Assembly (NCBI GenBank): GCA_019671135.1
Contig: JAHRHY010000003.1
Coordinates: 1,116,001 to 1,180,000 of the forward strand
DNA from: Linnemannia hyalina
Taxonomy: Eukaryota > Mortierellomycota > Mortierellomycetes > Mortierellales > Mortierellaceae
Reading direction: 5' to 3'
Length of the DNA: 64,000 bases
The first letter of the stretch is position 1. Each line of letters starts with the position of its first letter. The notes below the pieces were generated by a model, which saw only the letters and a program-made list of their open reading frames with translations, did no database searches and was not told where the DNA came from. The position numbers and the translations under genes were made by a program. This document shows positions 11,805 through 24,500 of this stretch, piece after piece.

Positions 11805-14481
11805 TTAGCAAGTAGTGTTGGCCCACTTGGCCTTGACAAAGTTCAACAACATCGAGTTGGAGTCAACATCGCTCCTATAGATACCCGTAGCATAGGTATT
11901 AGCGGGATCCAACTTCTTCAAAATGGGGTCGACCAAGTTGGTGAAAAACGACAGCCAAACAACATCAACCAGATCCGTATCCTTCAATCCCGTAGGCAAG
12001 GGGGACGAGATATAGTTGGGGGAGGAGACGTAAGGGATAGAAGAATGGGCCCAGTCATCACCACCGTAACCGTAATCGTCCTTGGTCACGTATCCAGGGG
12101 TGAGAGTTGCGTTCTTGGCGTAGGCAGGGAGGGGGATGTCATCACCGCGCTTCTGGAAAGGGGCGCCGTTGAGGGCGGTCAGCATCTTGGACGCGATGGA
12201 GTAAGGGACGCTGGCGTAGACGAAATCGTTGTGGAAGGGCGAGACGATGTAGGTGTCGTCGAGGGTGAAGGGACCTTTGAAGAGATCGAAACGCTGGGAT
12301 CCAGAGTTGACGATGACAACACCGGGGTAAGGACGCGAGGCGTTGACGACGGCGGTGGGGAGAACCTCGTTGGAGACCAAGTTCAACAATGAACGAGCGT
12401 CGGTGTAAGGGTAGCGAGCGAGGTAGTAATCCTGGGGGGCGCAACCGATGGTGTTGGACAAGTTCAAGGTCTTGCGAATCTTGACGATCTCCTTGGTGAT
12501 GCTACGGCCCTTCCAGGTGTCAAACTTCTGCTTGGGGTGGGCAAGGGAGTGCTTCTTGTAGGTGTAGACATTGGAGTCGAGGTAGCGACGGGTAACAGTC
12601 AAGTTCTTGCCGACACAGTTGGTCTCAACCTTGCAAGCACGATCACGAATTCCATCAACGGACAACCAGCCCACAGTCTCCATGAAGCGACCACTGGCAA
12701 GACCGAAAGCACGGTTATCATAGACCTTGAAATCACGGACGTGCAAGTGTCCTCCAAGAACCACAATGGGCTTGGAAGGGTGAGCGGCACGGATGGCCTG
12801 GACGACGGCGGTGGCCTCGGCCCAACGGACAGGGACATGTCCGACGATGAGGTACATGTCGACGTCCTCCTTGAGGGATTTCTGGAACCAGGGGAGGGTG
12901 ACGGTGAAGTTGGAGGGCTCGATGACGGTGTTATTGGCGGCGCCGACGAAGTTGTACAAGAATCCGTAACTCATCACACGAGCTAATGTTTGGTTTGGGT
13001 TTGAGGTTGAGAGAGATAGAAAAGGAATAATGCGGGGTTAGCAATGGTTGTACAATTTCGTTGGTATGTTGTTTGTCAATGGTATGCGGTAATAAAAAAA
13101 AACACCATAGGCATATGTGGTTTGAAAGCAGAAGTAGACGTACTTCCGAACTTCAGGCGGAACTTGTTGTACAAGTTTCCAATGGGGACGGTCTTGTTGG
13201 TCAAGCTGTCCTTGATGAAAACGTTGGAGGTCTATCGGTTGAAAATATAAAAAAAAGAAAGCAGGGAAAGGAATTCGCAAAAAAGTTAGCGTGGTACCCT
13301 TGTCCATGTAGCACAAAAAAGAGAAAAACGGCGACAAAGGAAAACAAAACAAGGTCAACAAAAAAGGTACATGTCCGAGGGGATACGTACCAAATAACGC
13401 TTGCCCCAGCCGGGAGCAAAGTGGCGGTAGGTGTTCTCGGCAACGTCGTTGACGTACAGCTCGTGGTTTCCGATAGACAAAGCATCGTCTATAATTCATG
13501 TTCCGAGAAAGAGGGAGAGAGCAGTCAGCATCAGTCATGGGTGTCCATGGTTCCTGTCCATCGTTGTCTCCAAATGATTCATATGTCCGTATATGCTTGT
13601 CCTTGTTATGGTCGCTTACAGTTGATCTAAAGAGGCAAAACGTAAAAAGGGTGTGAGAAATAAAAGAGCACAAAAAAGTGGAGCACGAAAAAAAATGAGT
13701 ATAGCGCACATGCATGCTTAGAGTAAGAGCAAGGGTATCCCATGCAAGGTCTTTCACCTCTTTTCAGGGGTGAAGAATGGGGTATGTATGCATAACATTG
13801 TTGTTGATCGCTATTGCTTTTGTTGCTGGAGGGGTTGTGTTTACCTTCTGGTAGATGGGACGAGTGTACTCTCCGTTGACGGGGGAAGCATCTCCAAGAC
13901 CGTTGCCGTCGTGCAAGTCTCCAGAGTCGACGACGAGGAGATCCTTGCGGCGGTGGATGGCCTGCTGGCGCATGTGGTACAGGAACGACGAGAAATCCCC
14001 AAAGTCAGCCGAGTACGACGCCTCCTTCGTGTGTCTGTTCGAGATAGAAGGTGTGATGAGAAGGAATGCGAAGGAGGTGTGTGGGTGTGAATGAGTGACA
14101 ATAATTTCGATGTGGGAGGGCGAAGCAAGCAAGGAAAATGTTCAGTGTTCAATCGTTGGTATGAGTGAGGAGGAGTTTATCTTACCCAGACAACCATCCG
14201 TGGGTATCTATTGTCAACAATTAATCATTCACCAAAGGGTGTTAATGGTATGAACATAAAAAAAAACAAACCGCATCTCAAAAAGCAAAAGAGATGCCAA
14301 AGGACATACCGGTGGTGTGGATGATGTTGACATCTCCCCAGGTCAAGGGGCTAAGATCGACAGGGTTGGGCTGGGGAGCACCAGGCTGGGAACGCTTCTC
14401 GATGTGCGAGTCATCGTCGTGACCATGACCGTGGGCTGCAACGGCCACGGCCAACAATGGCAACAGTGCTGAAAAACGCAT
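11805..14481 (-). CDS. secreted calcineurin-like metallophosphoesterase (5'-nucleotidase/UshA-type, YHR202W-like)
   Basis: Predicted secreted or vacuolar hydrolase of the two-domain 5'-nucleotidase superfamily, most like the fungal YHR202W group, whose substrate is not established. Exons 14310-14481, 14186-14207, 13845-14034, 13620-13626, 13391-13488, 13144-13231 and 11805-12982 join to 584 residues. A hydrophobic signal peptide (RFSALLPLLAVAVAA) opens the protein. The metal-binding motifs appear in order: DTHGW (residues 58-62), SGDLHDGNG, GNHELY, GHVPVR and GGHLHVRDF. DTHGWLSG is encoded mostly by a 22-nt exon, and the residues before DALSIGNHELY by a 7-nt microexon. Several N-glycosylation sequons (NNT, NFT, NLT, NAT) fit secretion. 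The C-terminal half carries the substrate-binding domain. Confidence 0.9.
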
Positions 14482-16037
14482 GGTTGGTAGTTGGATGGGG
14501 TGGAGGGAGAAGGAGATGGAGGACTAAAAAAGTAAGACGAAGAAAAAGAAAAGTGAAAAAGAAGGACGAAGATGTACTCTTTATAGATACGTCCAGTTCT
14601 TCCACGAAGAAGAAGTGGAATGCCATGGAGGCGAGAAAGGAAGGGGAGGGGTTGCTGGTGAGAACTGAGGGACGCACGGAATAGAGGGAAAAGAAAGCAG
14701 GATTGTGATTCGCTGATGAGAGCCTCCTTTCGGGAAACAGATAGGGCATACTATTCGAGGGACAGGAATTGGAGCCAAAGAACTAGGCCATCCCTTCAAG
14801 CACGTTGCTGGACTTGGTACTGGGTGCTGGTGCCTCTAGTTTCTCTTTCGTTATTGCTTATGCCACAGATATGAAGCGAGAAAGGGAAAAATAAAAACGC
14901 TCTCGTATTTTTTGTCTTTCTCGTCCCCACCTTGTGTTCAACGCAATATGCATGATCGGATGCCGTGCCAGCCAACGGGATGGCAACAAACAACGGAGAA
15001 GACAGGAAAGAAAACTGTTGGCCCAGAATTTCTCTTAGTGAACAGGCGAGAAGGTGGAGGGGTCGTTGATGGAGAGGTGCAACATGGGAACGGAACAAGA
15101 ATAATGAAGTGCAACGAGGTACGTCTGTCATCATCGGTAGATTGTCCAGGAAGTCCTCCGCCCCCCGCTTATTATTCCGTGAATGTAAGCCATTAGAGGT
15201 TCTTTCTTGAACCCACGTTTCTTGGTGAGCAAGCCCAGGGTAAAATATCAGCCTGACGTTGGTGCAGCATCAAGAAAAATAATCGTCGAAGTTACAGCAA
15301 GAGAAGGGCTCTTCATCATTCACCCTTCATCACAACCACGCAATCCCCTTCCTCCTTCCTCCAGCAAAAGGCAGGGCCAAAAAGAGTAACGAAGGTCTAC
15401 GTTACATGCCCAATAGTCCAACAGTTTAGAATGAGAGCAAACAAAAGAAGAGAACGGTTAATTGGGCGCTTTGTGTGAAATTAGTTGACCAATGAAAGCA
15501 CCGGCCATGGACGCGTGAAAACGCTCGTTCGCTGTCCCTGATTCCCATTGCTCGTTCGTGTGAAATAAAAACTGGATTTCCTTCTTACAATAACAATAAC
15601 AGCTGGGATCGGGCTCAATTCTTCTGCTACTGTTTTTCCCTTCTTGGTGCTCCAGTTGCTGTTGATGGCGCCCATTCCAGCTCCTACTTTCCTTTGGACA
15701 CGTTCCATGAAAAACCCACGCTTCTGGCCTAATTACCCCGCATCAAGTTACACTCCATCGATGATTTCTTTTGTCCGATGAATGAAGCATAGAAAGGTGC
15801 AAAAAGGGGTGCCCATCATTTCGCGCAATATCGGAAAGTAAGAATGTTATCCAAGCAGTTCCATTGGATGTGCTTGTTGAACCCATCGAGCAAAACACAA
15901 GAGCCAACGCTTTTTTCATGTTACAAAGTGGTCAATGGTTTGCTTGCATTCAGGCTCAATGAAAAGTATTGTACAGAAAAAATAATTAAATAAGACTATC
16001 ATACAAAAGTGTTGGGAGTGCAGGAATGACGCCTACT
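14482..16037. other. gap between phosphoesterase promoter and the Ser/His-rich gene
   Basis: 1.56 kb between the phosphoesterase start and the stop of the next minus-strand gene. The first 200 bases are purine-rich on the plus strand, hence a pyrimidine-rich leader for the phosphoesterase. I see no gene, tRNA or repeat in the rest. Confidence 0.55.
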
Positions 16038-18506
16038 CTAGTTGAGGAAGAGGCGGTTGACGGCGCTCTTAAACTTGAACATGCCACCCTTCTTCTTGGG
16101 CAATGCCCCACCAGGTCCGGCAATGCCATGGCCCCAAGGTCGAGCCCGGTACTCCTCCTCATCCTCGTCCTCATCTTCATCATCCTCATCGCCATCCTCA
16201 GGTCCCAGTCGAATGTCAGACTCGTGAGGCGCCTCGTACTCATAGTCGTCGTACTCATAGTCCAACTCGTCGTCATAATAAAACTTTGAGTTTTGTCTCT
16301 CCTCGTCCCAGTTAGGGTTACCCACCCAAGGCGCAGTGGTGACGACTACCTCAGCGGGCGTCGGTGTATAAGGTGCGTCATAGTACCTGGCGTCATACTC
16401 CGGATCAAAGTTCTGCGTCTGACCCTTACCGTCCTTGCCTGAGGCCTTCTTGGATTGCAGCAGCTTCTTCTTGGACTTCTTGTCCATGGGTGGGAGGGGA
16501 GGTGGTGTCGGCGTACGCTCAATTGTGACAATAGTAATCGTCTCACCAAAGATCACCTTGCGGGGGCCCTTGTACTCCTTGGCGCGAGCACGAGCAATGG
16601 GCGTCTTGAGAAGCGCAGACTTGAGACTGATCGAGGGTGCATATCTCCCAGAGGATCCGTTGGTCGAGACTGGGGCATGGCTGTGAACTCGGGTACGTTC
16701 GGCAGTGTACGTGGGAGCCTGGCTTGAAGAGCGCGGTGCGGCAGAAGGAGGATGAGTCGAGGTCGACTTGTATTCCGAGCCCGTGAAATCAAGCTGAGAT
16801 GAAGAGCCCTGCCCCTGCATGCGATAAGGAGTGTCCTGCATCGGAGACGGATGGTAGTTATGTTGTTTTTGTGACGATTTTGAGTGACTCTGATGGTGAT
16901 CTGGGCGCGCTTGAGGTGGCAAGGACCGACTGCGCTCCTGAATGTGAGAATGCCCATGCTGCTCGTGCCTATGTCCTGGTCCAACCGACTGGTGGCGGTG
17001 ATACGCCGAGTGGCCACCAGAACCCTCTCCATCATGTCCATGATGCGACGACGAGTGGCTAGAGTGACCATGGCTTGACGACCGCTCCCTTGTGGTCGTA
17101 GATGTCGATGATGATGGCGTGCGATCGCTGCTGTGGGAATGTTCCGAATGCGAGCCACGGACTGGAGGTGCTGCCCTGTGTCGATTCATAGTCGTCTCGA
17201 CTGCATCCGCAAAGCTGCTGATATGATGGCCGGAGGACTGGTGGTGGTGATCGAGCGAGAGTTGTGGTGACTGAGAGGCAGCACTCTGACTACCGCGATT
17301 GTTCGAGGCATAGTTGTTGTTGGTAGTGGCGGTGGTGTTGCTGTGATGAATACGCCTGGAGCTGTCCTTAAGTGGGGGCTCAGGACGATGATCTTTGGGA
17401 TCCGAGAGCGAGCCATTGTTGTGGTTCCATGGTTCAGAGTGAGAGCTTTGTTGGGAGGTGGTGGATGCTGATGCATCCTTGGGCGGAGGAGGAGGCCGCT
17501 TGGTGTAAGCTCGCGTGGTGGTTGAGGCTGGTGATTGGTTAGGAGAAGCAGAGGGCGTGGCCAATTTCGAGAGCGAATCGTGGCTCTCCCTAGAAGGTCC
17601 GGCCTGCAGGTACTTGAACCTTGTGGTCGCAGGGTTGGCTGGTGACGAAGACGGCGGAGACGTTTCAGAGGCACTGTTATTCTGACTGCGTGTCCTGCTC
17701 GAGTCAGCCGACGAATCCTGACCCAAAGATGCAGTCAATGCGGTTACTCCTGCTCCTGTTCCTGCTCCTATTCCTGCTCCTCGTCTTGGTGGAGGGGCCA
17801 CGGGAAGGAGAGACGAACGGGAGCTGGGTGGAGTGGGCAATTGGTCGTTTGAGGATGTCCTCCAGTCTGAGGTTAGGATGGACGAGGATGGAATGTCGTC
17901 GTCGTCCGAGTTGCAGTATTTGTCAAGGATATCACCGAAATAACTCTCCTCGTCGTCCTCGTCGACGTTGTTCAATTGGGGGGCTGGTTCCTGATAGATC
18001 CTTGTTGAAGAGATGCCATGGGTGAGGCTGACAGAGGGTGGTCGAGAGGAGGACTTTTTAGGGAGTTGGCGTATGCTCTCCTGGAGTTTTGTTTCAGTCA
18101 GAGTCTCGACCTCGTCTGCCGGTGGAATGATTCGAAAGTCTCGATTCAACCTCCTGTTGGGTCTTGGTGGCTCAGGGAGATCCTTGTCTGAGGGTGCAGC
18201 AATCCAGCGGCCATCTTTATGATTGTTGATTGGGAGGGATGAGTGGGATGAATTGTCGTGTAATGAGATCTGTGAGAGAGAGGAGCCGAGGGACGTTGTT
18301 GATGTCGTTGGATCAGGGACGGGACGATGTGCACGCTGTGGTCGTTGAGGAGGGGCATAGCTGCTGTCTGTTGTGTTGGATGAAGTTGAGTATCTGTTTG
18401 TATTGTTGTTGTAACTATTGCTGCTGTAGCCGCTGTTGCTGCTGTTGTTGCTGTAGTGGTGGTGGTGCCTTGCAGCAGCATGCTCTGGAGGGTAGTGTCC
18501 GGACAT
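16038..18506 (-). CDS. uncharacterised Ser/His/Pro-rich disordered protein with acidic C-terminus
   Basis: A single uninterrupted frame of 822 residues from the ATG at 18506. The frame is open upstream to 18719, but that part is a pyrimidine-rich leader reading Ser/Leu/Phe/Pro, so I prefer the internal start (MSGHYPPEHAAARHHHHYSN). Most of the protein is low complexity: Ser/Asn/Tyr tracts, His/Ser clusters (HGHSSHSSSHHGHDGEG), Pro runs and many SP/TP sites. Three parts look constrained: RPNRRLNRDFRIIPPADEVE near the N-terminus, KVIFGETITIVTIERTPTPP around residues 635-655, and the end, where a long Asp/Glu run precedes basic KKKGGMFKFKSAVNRLFLN. I do not recognise a family. The constrained end could be a membrane- or protein-binding helix; this is inference. 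Confidence 0.75.
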   Translation of the reverse strand: MSGHYPPEHAAARHHHHYSNNSSNSGYSSNSYNNNTNRYSTSSNTTDSSYAPPQRPQRAHRPVPDPTTSTTSLGSSLSQISLHDNSSHSSLPINNHKDGRWIAAPSDKDLPEPPRPNRRLNRDFRIIPPADEVETLTETKLQESIRQLPKKSSSRPPSVSLTHGISSTRIYQEPAPQLNNVDEDDEESYFGDILDKYCNSDDDDIPSSSILTSDWRTSSNDQLPTPPSSRSSLLPVAPPPRRGAGIGAGTGAGVTALTASLGQDSSADSSRTRSQNNSASETSPPSSSPANPATTRFKYLQAGPSRESHDSLSKLATPSASPNQSPASTTTRAYTKRPPPPPKDASASTTSQQSSHSEPWNHNNGSLSDPKDHRPEPPLKDSSRRIHHSNTTATTNNNYASNNRGSQSAASQSPQLSLDHHHQSSGHHISSFADAVETTMNRHRAAPPVRGSHSEHSHSSDRTPSSSTSTTTRERSSSHGHSSHSSSHHGHDGEGSGGHSAYHRHQSVGPGHRHEQHGHSHIQERSRSLPPQARPDHHQSHSKSSQKQHNYHPSPMQDTPYRMQGQGSSSQLDFTGSEYKSTSTHPPSAAPRSSSQAPTYTAERTRVHSHAPVSTNGSSGRYAPSISLKSALLKTPIARARAKEYKGPRKVIFGETITIVTIERTPTPPPLPPMDKKSKKKLLQSKKASGKDGKGQTQNFDPEYDARYYDAPYTPTPAEVVVTTAPWVGNPNWDEERQNSKFYYDDELDYEYDDYEYEAPHESDIRLGPEDGDEDDEDEDEDEEEYRARPWGHGIAGPGGALPKKKGGMFKFKSAVNRLFLN

Positions 18507-21500
18507 TAAAAAGGGTGCGTGGTAGTGGGGTCGTTGTATTTGAGCGGGAGTATTTTTTTCTTGAGAATATGCGCAGACAGGGGAAGGAGGGAACGAGGGA
18601 GCGGGAGAGAGAAGGGCGGAGGAGGAGCGCAAGAAGGAAGTGAAGGAGAAGTGAAGAAAGGAGGAGAGAGTGAGAGAGAAGGGATGAGCCAAGGGAGATC
18701 TAATATGCGCTTGTGACAAAGAGGTGTGCCTGACGGAGTTTGAGAGAGCAAGGGAGAGTGTAATAGGTGGACCACTGTGGTGCGAGGGTGTACAGGGTGG
18801 GTGCCACCTGTTTCTGAAGATGCAATATTACATGTATTATTTTATGACAATTTAAAGTTGATTCACGCCTTCGTTTCGTTTCGTTGTTTTGTTATTGTTG
18901 TTTGTTTCGTTGTCGTGGAAGCAAGCTGTGGTCGCAGGTAGTAGGAAGACAGTTGCTACACACACTTCTGAACCTTGTTGGTCATTATATTTGTTCGTCT
19001 TCATGTTACCGTTGTTCATCTCGTCTATCTCAAGGCGAAGCCTATGGCCATGCTCTTCCAAAGGATAGATGTCCTAGTCGAATTGTCACTCTGCTGGGAA
19101 ATGTCCATCTGAATCTCTGCTCAATTTAGGTTGCGCCCTTTTCTTTTAGTACTTTTCTCTTCCCCTCCCTCTGTCGTCTCCCCCCTTGCGACAAACAATT
19201 GCAATAACTATGAGACACAGTCAGACAGATTGACGAGAGACTGAACGTCGCTCCAGCTCAGTAGTCATGGCCAGAAACAGGGGACAGATGGAGAGTAGGG
19301 CATGGCGGCGTATTCACAGACACATACACCTTTTTTCATTTATTTCGCAACGGAAAACAGTAGACAGAAAAGAGCGCTCACTCTTTTCCTTCTCGTCACT
19401 TGTGTACGTACGTGTATCTTATGTACCTGTCTGTTGACAGCTGCGAAGGAATACGCACACGGGTCACTCGCCCTTTTCCTTGTTGACGAAGTGATACGCT
19501 GTGCCCTATTCCAAAGTTGGTAGTATGAATGGACAGTGCGTTTGGAATCCAGGGATGAGAGTTCTGAGGACCACAAAAAATGGGACTTGTAGCTCTCTGT
19601 TAACATGACAAAAGAAATGGCAATCGTGCCTGTGCCCAAAGTGACAAGGACAAGGCTAGCCCATGTTGACGGGGAGGGTGTGCAGTACTTGACTGCTTTC
19701 CATGCCATGGCAATACCATTTCGTCTTCATGGATATGGCGCGGCAATGAATGCGCCGCCCTCTCTTTCTTGCCGATTATGCTTTTCTGAGTCTAACAGTT
19801 CCTATTCAAATTCAAACAGCGCGTTGCGCCACCATTTTCTTGCCTCTTTTTTTTGTCCAACATGGGCGAGTACTTAAGAACAACATCGGCCACTGTCATC
19901 TTTTCGCTTCTTTCTTCCTTTTCCCTTCCACCTTCATCCCCATCCATCACTCTCTCTTATTTCTCTATTGCACAGTCATCAGGACATACACAAACACACA
20001 CAGATACTGCCAAGCAAGGAGGCAGGAAGAAGCATCTCAACTCTCTTGCAGACGCCCGTTATCCTCCGGTCTCTGCTGGCTGCACACGTGTCTTTATCCC
20101 ACTCATTCCCCCTCATCCTCCATCCGCATCGTCCACTGTACCTTCGAGCGCACAGTACATTCATACATGCATACATACATTCATATATTCATACATACAT
20201 TCATACATACACGCATACATTCACTCAAAGAAGCGTCGCTTTGTTAGTTTGTTTGCTTGCACTGTTGCATTGTTGCATTCATTCTTTGGCCACGACATTC
20301 TTCGACTTCGCCTGACTGCCCTAGGAAACGATCGTCATCCCCGGCCAAGATCCTTATGCCTTTGTGACGCAAATCAGAGGAAAGCAAAGTAAGAACAGAT
20401 TTCTATCGCTCTTCTTCCTTCCTCCTTTTTTCACCCCACCCCTCACTTTTGTACAACTTGACTCCCTTGACCCTCCTTCTTCCCTCTACCCTCTTTATCA
20501 TTCTCTCTCTTTTTCTGTATCTTCATAGCCCCTTCTCTTTTTTTTTTTTTTTTTTGGTGCAAATTGCCCGTCATGGTCATGATGCCCACCCCCTTTTAAA
20601 GGCTGCTTCATTTTTTTTATGTACGTTCGTTGATGATGTTGCTGTTCGTTCTTCTTCTGCTTCACCCCCTTAGACATTGACTTTTTTTTGTTTGTCTTCG
20701 TCTCTTTGTTGAACGCAAGATCAAATGCCCTTGCACCATTGACACCAATCCCGTGATCGCTGGTCTTTATTTCCACTCTCATTTCCTTCTCTCGCCCACT
20801 TTTTTTTTTTTTTCGCCCACTTTCGCACTTCGCACTTCGCTCTCTTTTTTTTGACTTCTGAGGACTTTTTTTCTTTCTTCTGCGTATTCATCCCCTCCTC
20901 TCTCTTTCTGCCCTCACACTACTTATTCCCTTCCCTTTCGCTTCCCTTCTTTCCATTCTCCCTTCCCTTCTCCCTTCTCCCTTTTCTTCCTACACCCCTC
21001 TCTCTCTCTCCCACTCTTCCCACTCCCCTTCACTCTTGCTCATTTCAACACCTCTTCTCTGTCCCTCCTCGCCGCTAGCTCATTCTCATTCACCGTACCT
21101 GTCTCGCACCCACCACGGAGAGACTGCTCTTTTTTCTCCCTTTACCTGAGCACCACCGCAGCACATACCAGCTTTACTCCTCTTCTTTCACCATTACAAC
21201 TCTCAAACCCGCACCTCTCTTCTACAAACAAACACACAAACACACAAACACAACCACCATCAGGAAATCATCTAACCTCGACGGCAATTCACCTTGCTCC
21301 TCCAACGCCATTAACGCACCTTCCAGGAACCTCCTCAAGAACGTGGACTGCTTTCCTCCTACCGAACCTTTTTTTTCTTGTATTACTTTGGGACGACCAC
21401 CCCTTTGTCCGACCATCCTCCCCCCTTCGTGCTCTTCGGCATCTTATCCTCCGCAACTGCAACAGCAAAAGCAGCAACTTTTCTCACCCTTCCCTCGACT

Positions 21501-21517
21501 CGTAAACTCTACAACGC
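18507..21517. other. 3 kb gap, pyrimidine-rich towards the right
   Basis: No gene is supported. The left end (18520-18720) is the purine-rich plus-strand complement of the preceding gene's leader. A CATA-type repeat lies at 20157-20223. From about 20400 to 21500 the plus strand is very C/T-rich, with T runs at 20541-20555 and 20800-20812, and leads into the start codon at 21518. A long 5' leader or non-coding first exon of that gene is possible. Confidence 0.55.
20157..20223. repeat. CATA/CATT tetranucleotide repeat
   Basis: Degenerate tandem ACAT/TCAT units (cattcatacatgcatacatacattcat-like) covering about 65 bases in non-coding sequence. Confidence 0.85.
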
Positions 21518-24500
21518 ATGTCGACATCCTCGTCGTCGTCTGACAAGACGACGCTTCTCGGTAGGTTTCATCTCTATCACATATTACGCCTTCCGTCCTC
21601 TCTGCTCCGCCATCCTAAAAACCACTGTGCCTGCAAGGGTGCAGAAAGGAACAGCGACCTTACCGTAGCCTCTTGCTCTGCAAGGGTCATTGTCTCTTGA
21701 AATGTTTTCCTTTGTTTTCTCACATGCACCTTCGTTTTTCACTCCTTTGTCATATTCATAATAGTCTCAGCAATACAAGATATCCTTTTAGCGGAGCCGA
21801 CAGGCCTGACCTCTCGGGATATCGCCCATCGACTTGTTCTCAAACAGGCGCCTTACTCGACTCAGTCCTCGGGATCATTCATCAAGGTAAAGTTGGACGT
21901 TTTGTGTGTTGGGTGTTGGTACGACAACGTGGCTGGGCGGACCAAATGCAAATTTGATATCGTCCAGTCACCGAACCCTACCCACCCATCAATATCACCC
22001 ATCCCCCTTTTACCTCTCCCCTTCGGTTCCACTTTACTCTCTTGCACTGCTTCTCACTTCATTTTTTTACTGCTGCCCTGTCGTCTTTATTTATGTTTTT
22101 TTATTTTACCACGGTCCATTCGCCAAACAAGCATAATTGTACATACATACATTCGCCCCATTCCATGTTTTGTACATACATCAAACCCTTATCGGTCTTT
22201 GCGGGCTCTTGAGAGTGGACATGGGACCTCTATGATTAGACCCAAGTGGTGGGAGGAGCAGCAGGCATTTTATTTTTCATATCACGTTGTGATTTTCAGT
22301 CATCATCTGACCACCTTGCTTCTAATATGTATTACTTACTTATTATTGCCATGGAACAAATGGGTAGGGTGGATGGGTGGAGAAGGGGAAAAACCATGCA
22401 TCTCGAATATGCACTGTACGTCTTGGTAGGGCTACAGTTACACATCTCTTCCTTCAGCATTCTAGCCTACATTACTGACTCTGTCTCTTCCAACATTAAT
22501 TAGCGAGTCCAACGGCTGCTCTCGGTCTACAACTCAGGCGTCAGAACGAACAAAGGCAGTTGTTTCCGCTACAACCACGACGCTGGCCTCTGGATGATCA
22601 ACAGCTCTGATATGCCCTCGCCAAAGACCCCACCCAAAAAGCTGCCTTCATTCCAGCTCTCTCGGAATACAACCCAGACGACAACTACCATGACCCCTTC
22701 GCAAAGCGAGTCGTCCTTGAGCGTCATTTCATCCGTCGTTGGCAGTTCGCTTACCACTGGTATCATGGAGCAAGTCAGCACCTGGAGGACTGGTCTTGAC
22801 ACGGATGATGATGACGAGGCTAGTCTTGAAATTGGTTCTTCCTATCCTTCTTACCCATCTCAAGTCTCAAGAGACGAGTCCTATGCAAGTGGACAAAGCG
22901 GACGTTCTCTTTTGAATGGTATTGAGATGCAACCAACACTCCATCTCCAATTCCCTCAGCATCCTCTCGACCAACCCTTTCAAGAATCAGACCTTTACCA
23001 TCCATCTTCTTACAGCGACATCATGCCCCCACCTTCATCAGGATATCGCAGACACTCCGTTTCGTCACACCAACAACGGCCGGCATTCGGCAAGACCGTA
23101 CGAAACAACCAAGAAGACCCTGCTGGCGACCAGTTTGTGCCCAATAATCGATCTTCCTACCATGGCATGACAGCGGACCTCTTGGCACGGAGTATGCGGC
23201 AACCTGAGGCCAGAGTCCAAGGCGGCATGGCCATTTCTGGCGAGCACCGGTCGAGTGATCAAGGTTCCAACCATGCACCAATTAACAGGTCTGGATTCCC
23301 TTCGCCTCAAACAAGTACGCCATCGCCGAGGGCGCAGTCTGTCCATGCATTCGCTCAGCCTGGGTTCGCTCGCGGGGACCAAGGCGAGACTCATCGTCGC
23401 CACTCGTCGACCCACTCTGCCCAGCTGAGACTGTCGCCGAACCAGCTGGAGGGCTCACGATCTCGAGCGCAGAACCGGAGAAGCATGGACGATTTGGCCT
23501 ATGATCAGGATGATCCGATGCAACAGAGAGAGATGTCTCGATCTATCCATGCCCCTTCGCCTCGGCTAATGAAGGAGGATATGCGCTTGCGTGACCTTGG
23601 AGCTTCACTGCAAAAATCGCTTTCTTTTAATGGTGATGATGACAGGTCGGACATCCTTGAGGAGGCCGAGCCCTATCCACCTCCTCAACGCCCAATGCGC
23701 CCACACTCGGTCCGTCACCATCCCTACCAGGCGCGACAGCGGATGGAGCCGCCGCGAGGTCAACCAGTACGACCAGCGAGACCACCTCTTGACAACATGT
23801 TTAGGGATCGCAAGGGCAAAGGACGAGCAGCCGAACGGGGGGAGGACGACCGAGACTTGCTCTCCAAGACGCCTGTTCTTTTGAACGCCATCAACACCAG
23901 CCAGACCAACATTCTTTCAGAACTCCAGAACATTCAGCGCGCCAACCAGGAAGAGATCGCGCACTTTCGTGAAGAGATCTACTCTTCGCTGCAGGTTGCA
24001 TTCACCAAACTGGCCGATCAGGTGGAGGGTGTAGGTCGTTCAGTGGACACTGTCGAAAACACTCAGAAGGATACAGTTCGACAGCTAGGAGAGAGCATTG
24101 GAAATGCTATGGGTGATGTTTTTCACAGGATGACAGAGTCGCTCCAGCAGCAAATGCAGCAGCAGTACCAACTTCACCAGCAGCAGCAACAGCAACAGCA
24201 GTCGTTCCAGAACTTTGGATTTCCATCCCGCCCTGCGTCAATACGACAAGCGTCACCGTTTCCTTCTGGAGGATCACTTCCCAACAGTTATTCGTCATCG
24301 CAAGGAGGGTTCATTCAGACCGGAGGAGGAGCAGGCAATCGATCTAATTTCGGCCAAGGAGGCCGGGATGGCTGGAAGCGAGAGCAGGAGACATATCAGC
24401 ATCAGGACGATGATGAAGACGACGAAGAGACCTATGGGCGTTTCAAGAGAAGAGCCGTTGAGCGTCCTCGGTCGACGTCTGGCTCGAGCAGAACGATCAC

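Noticed and set aside
18507..18719. N-terminal extension of the Ser/His-rich protein up to an earlier ATG
   Set aside because: The extension reads Ser/Phe/Leu/Pro from a pyrimidine-rich leader, the same leader type seen before other genes here; the internal ATG gives a more plausible start.
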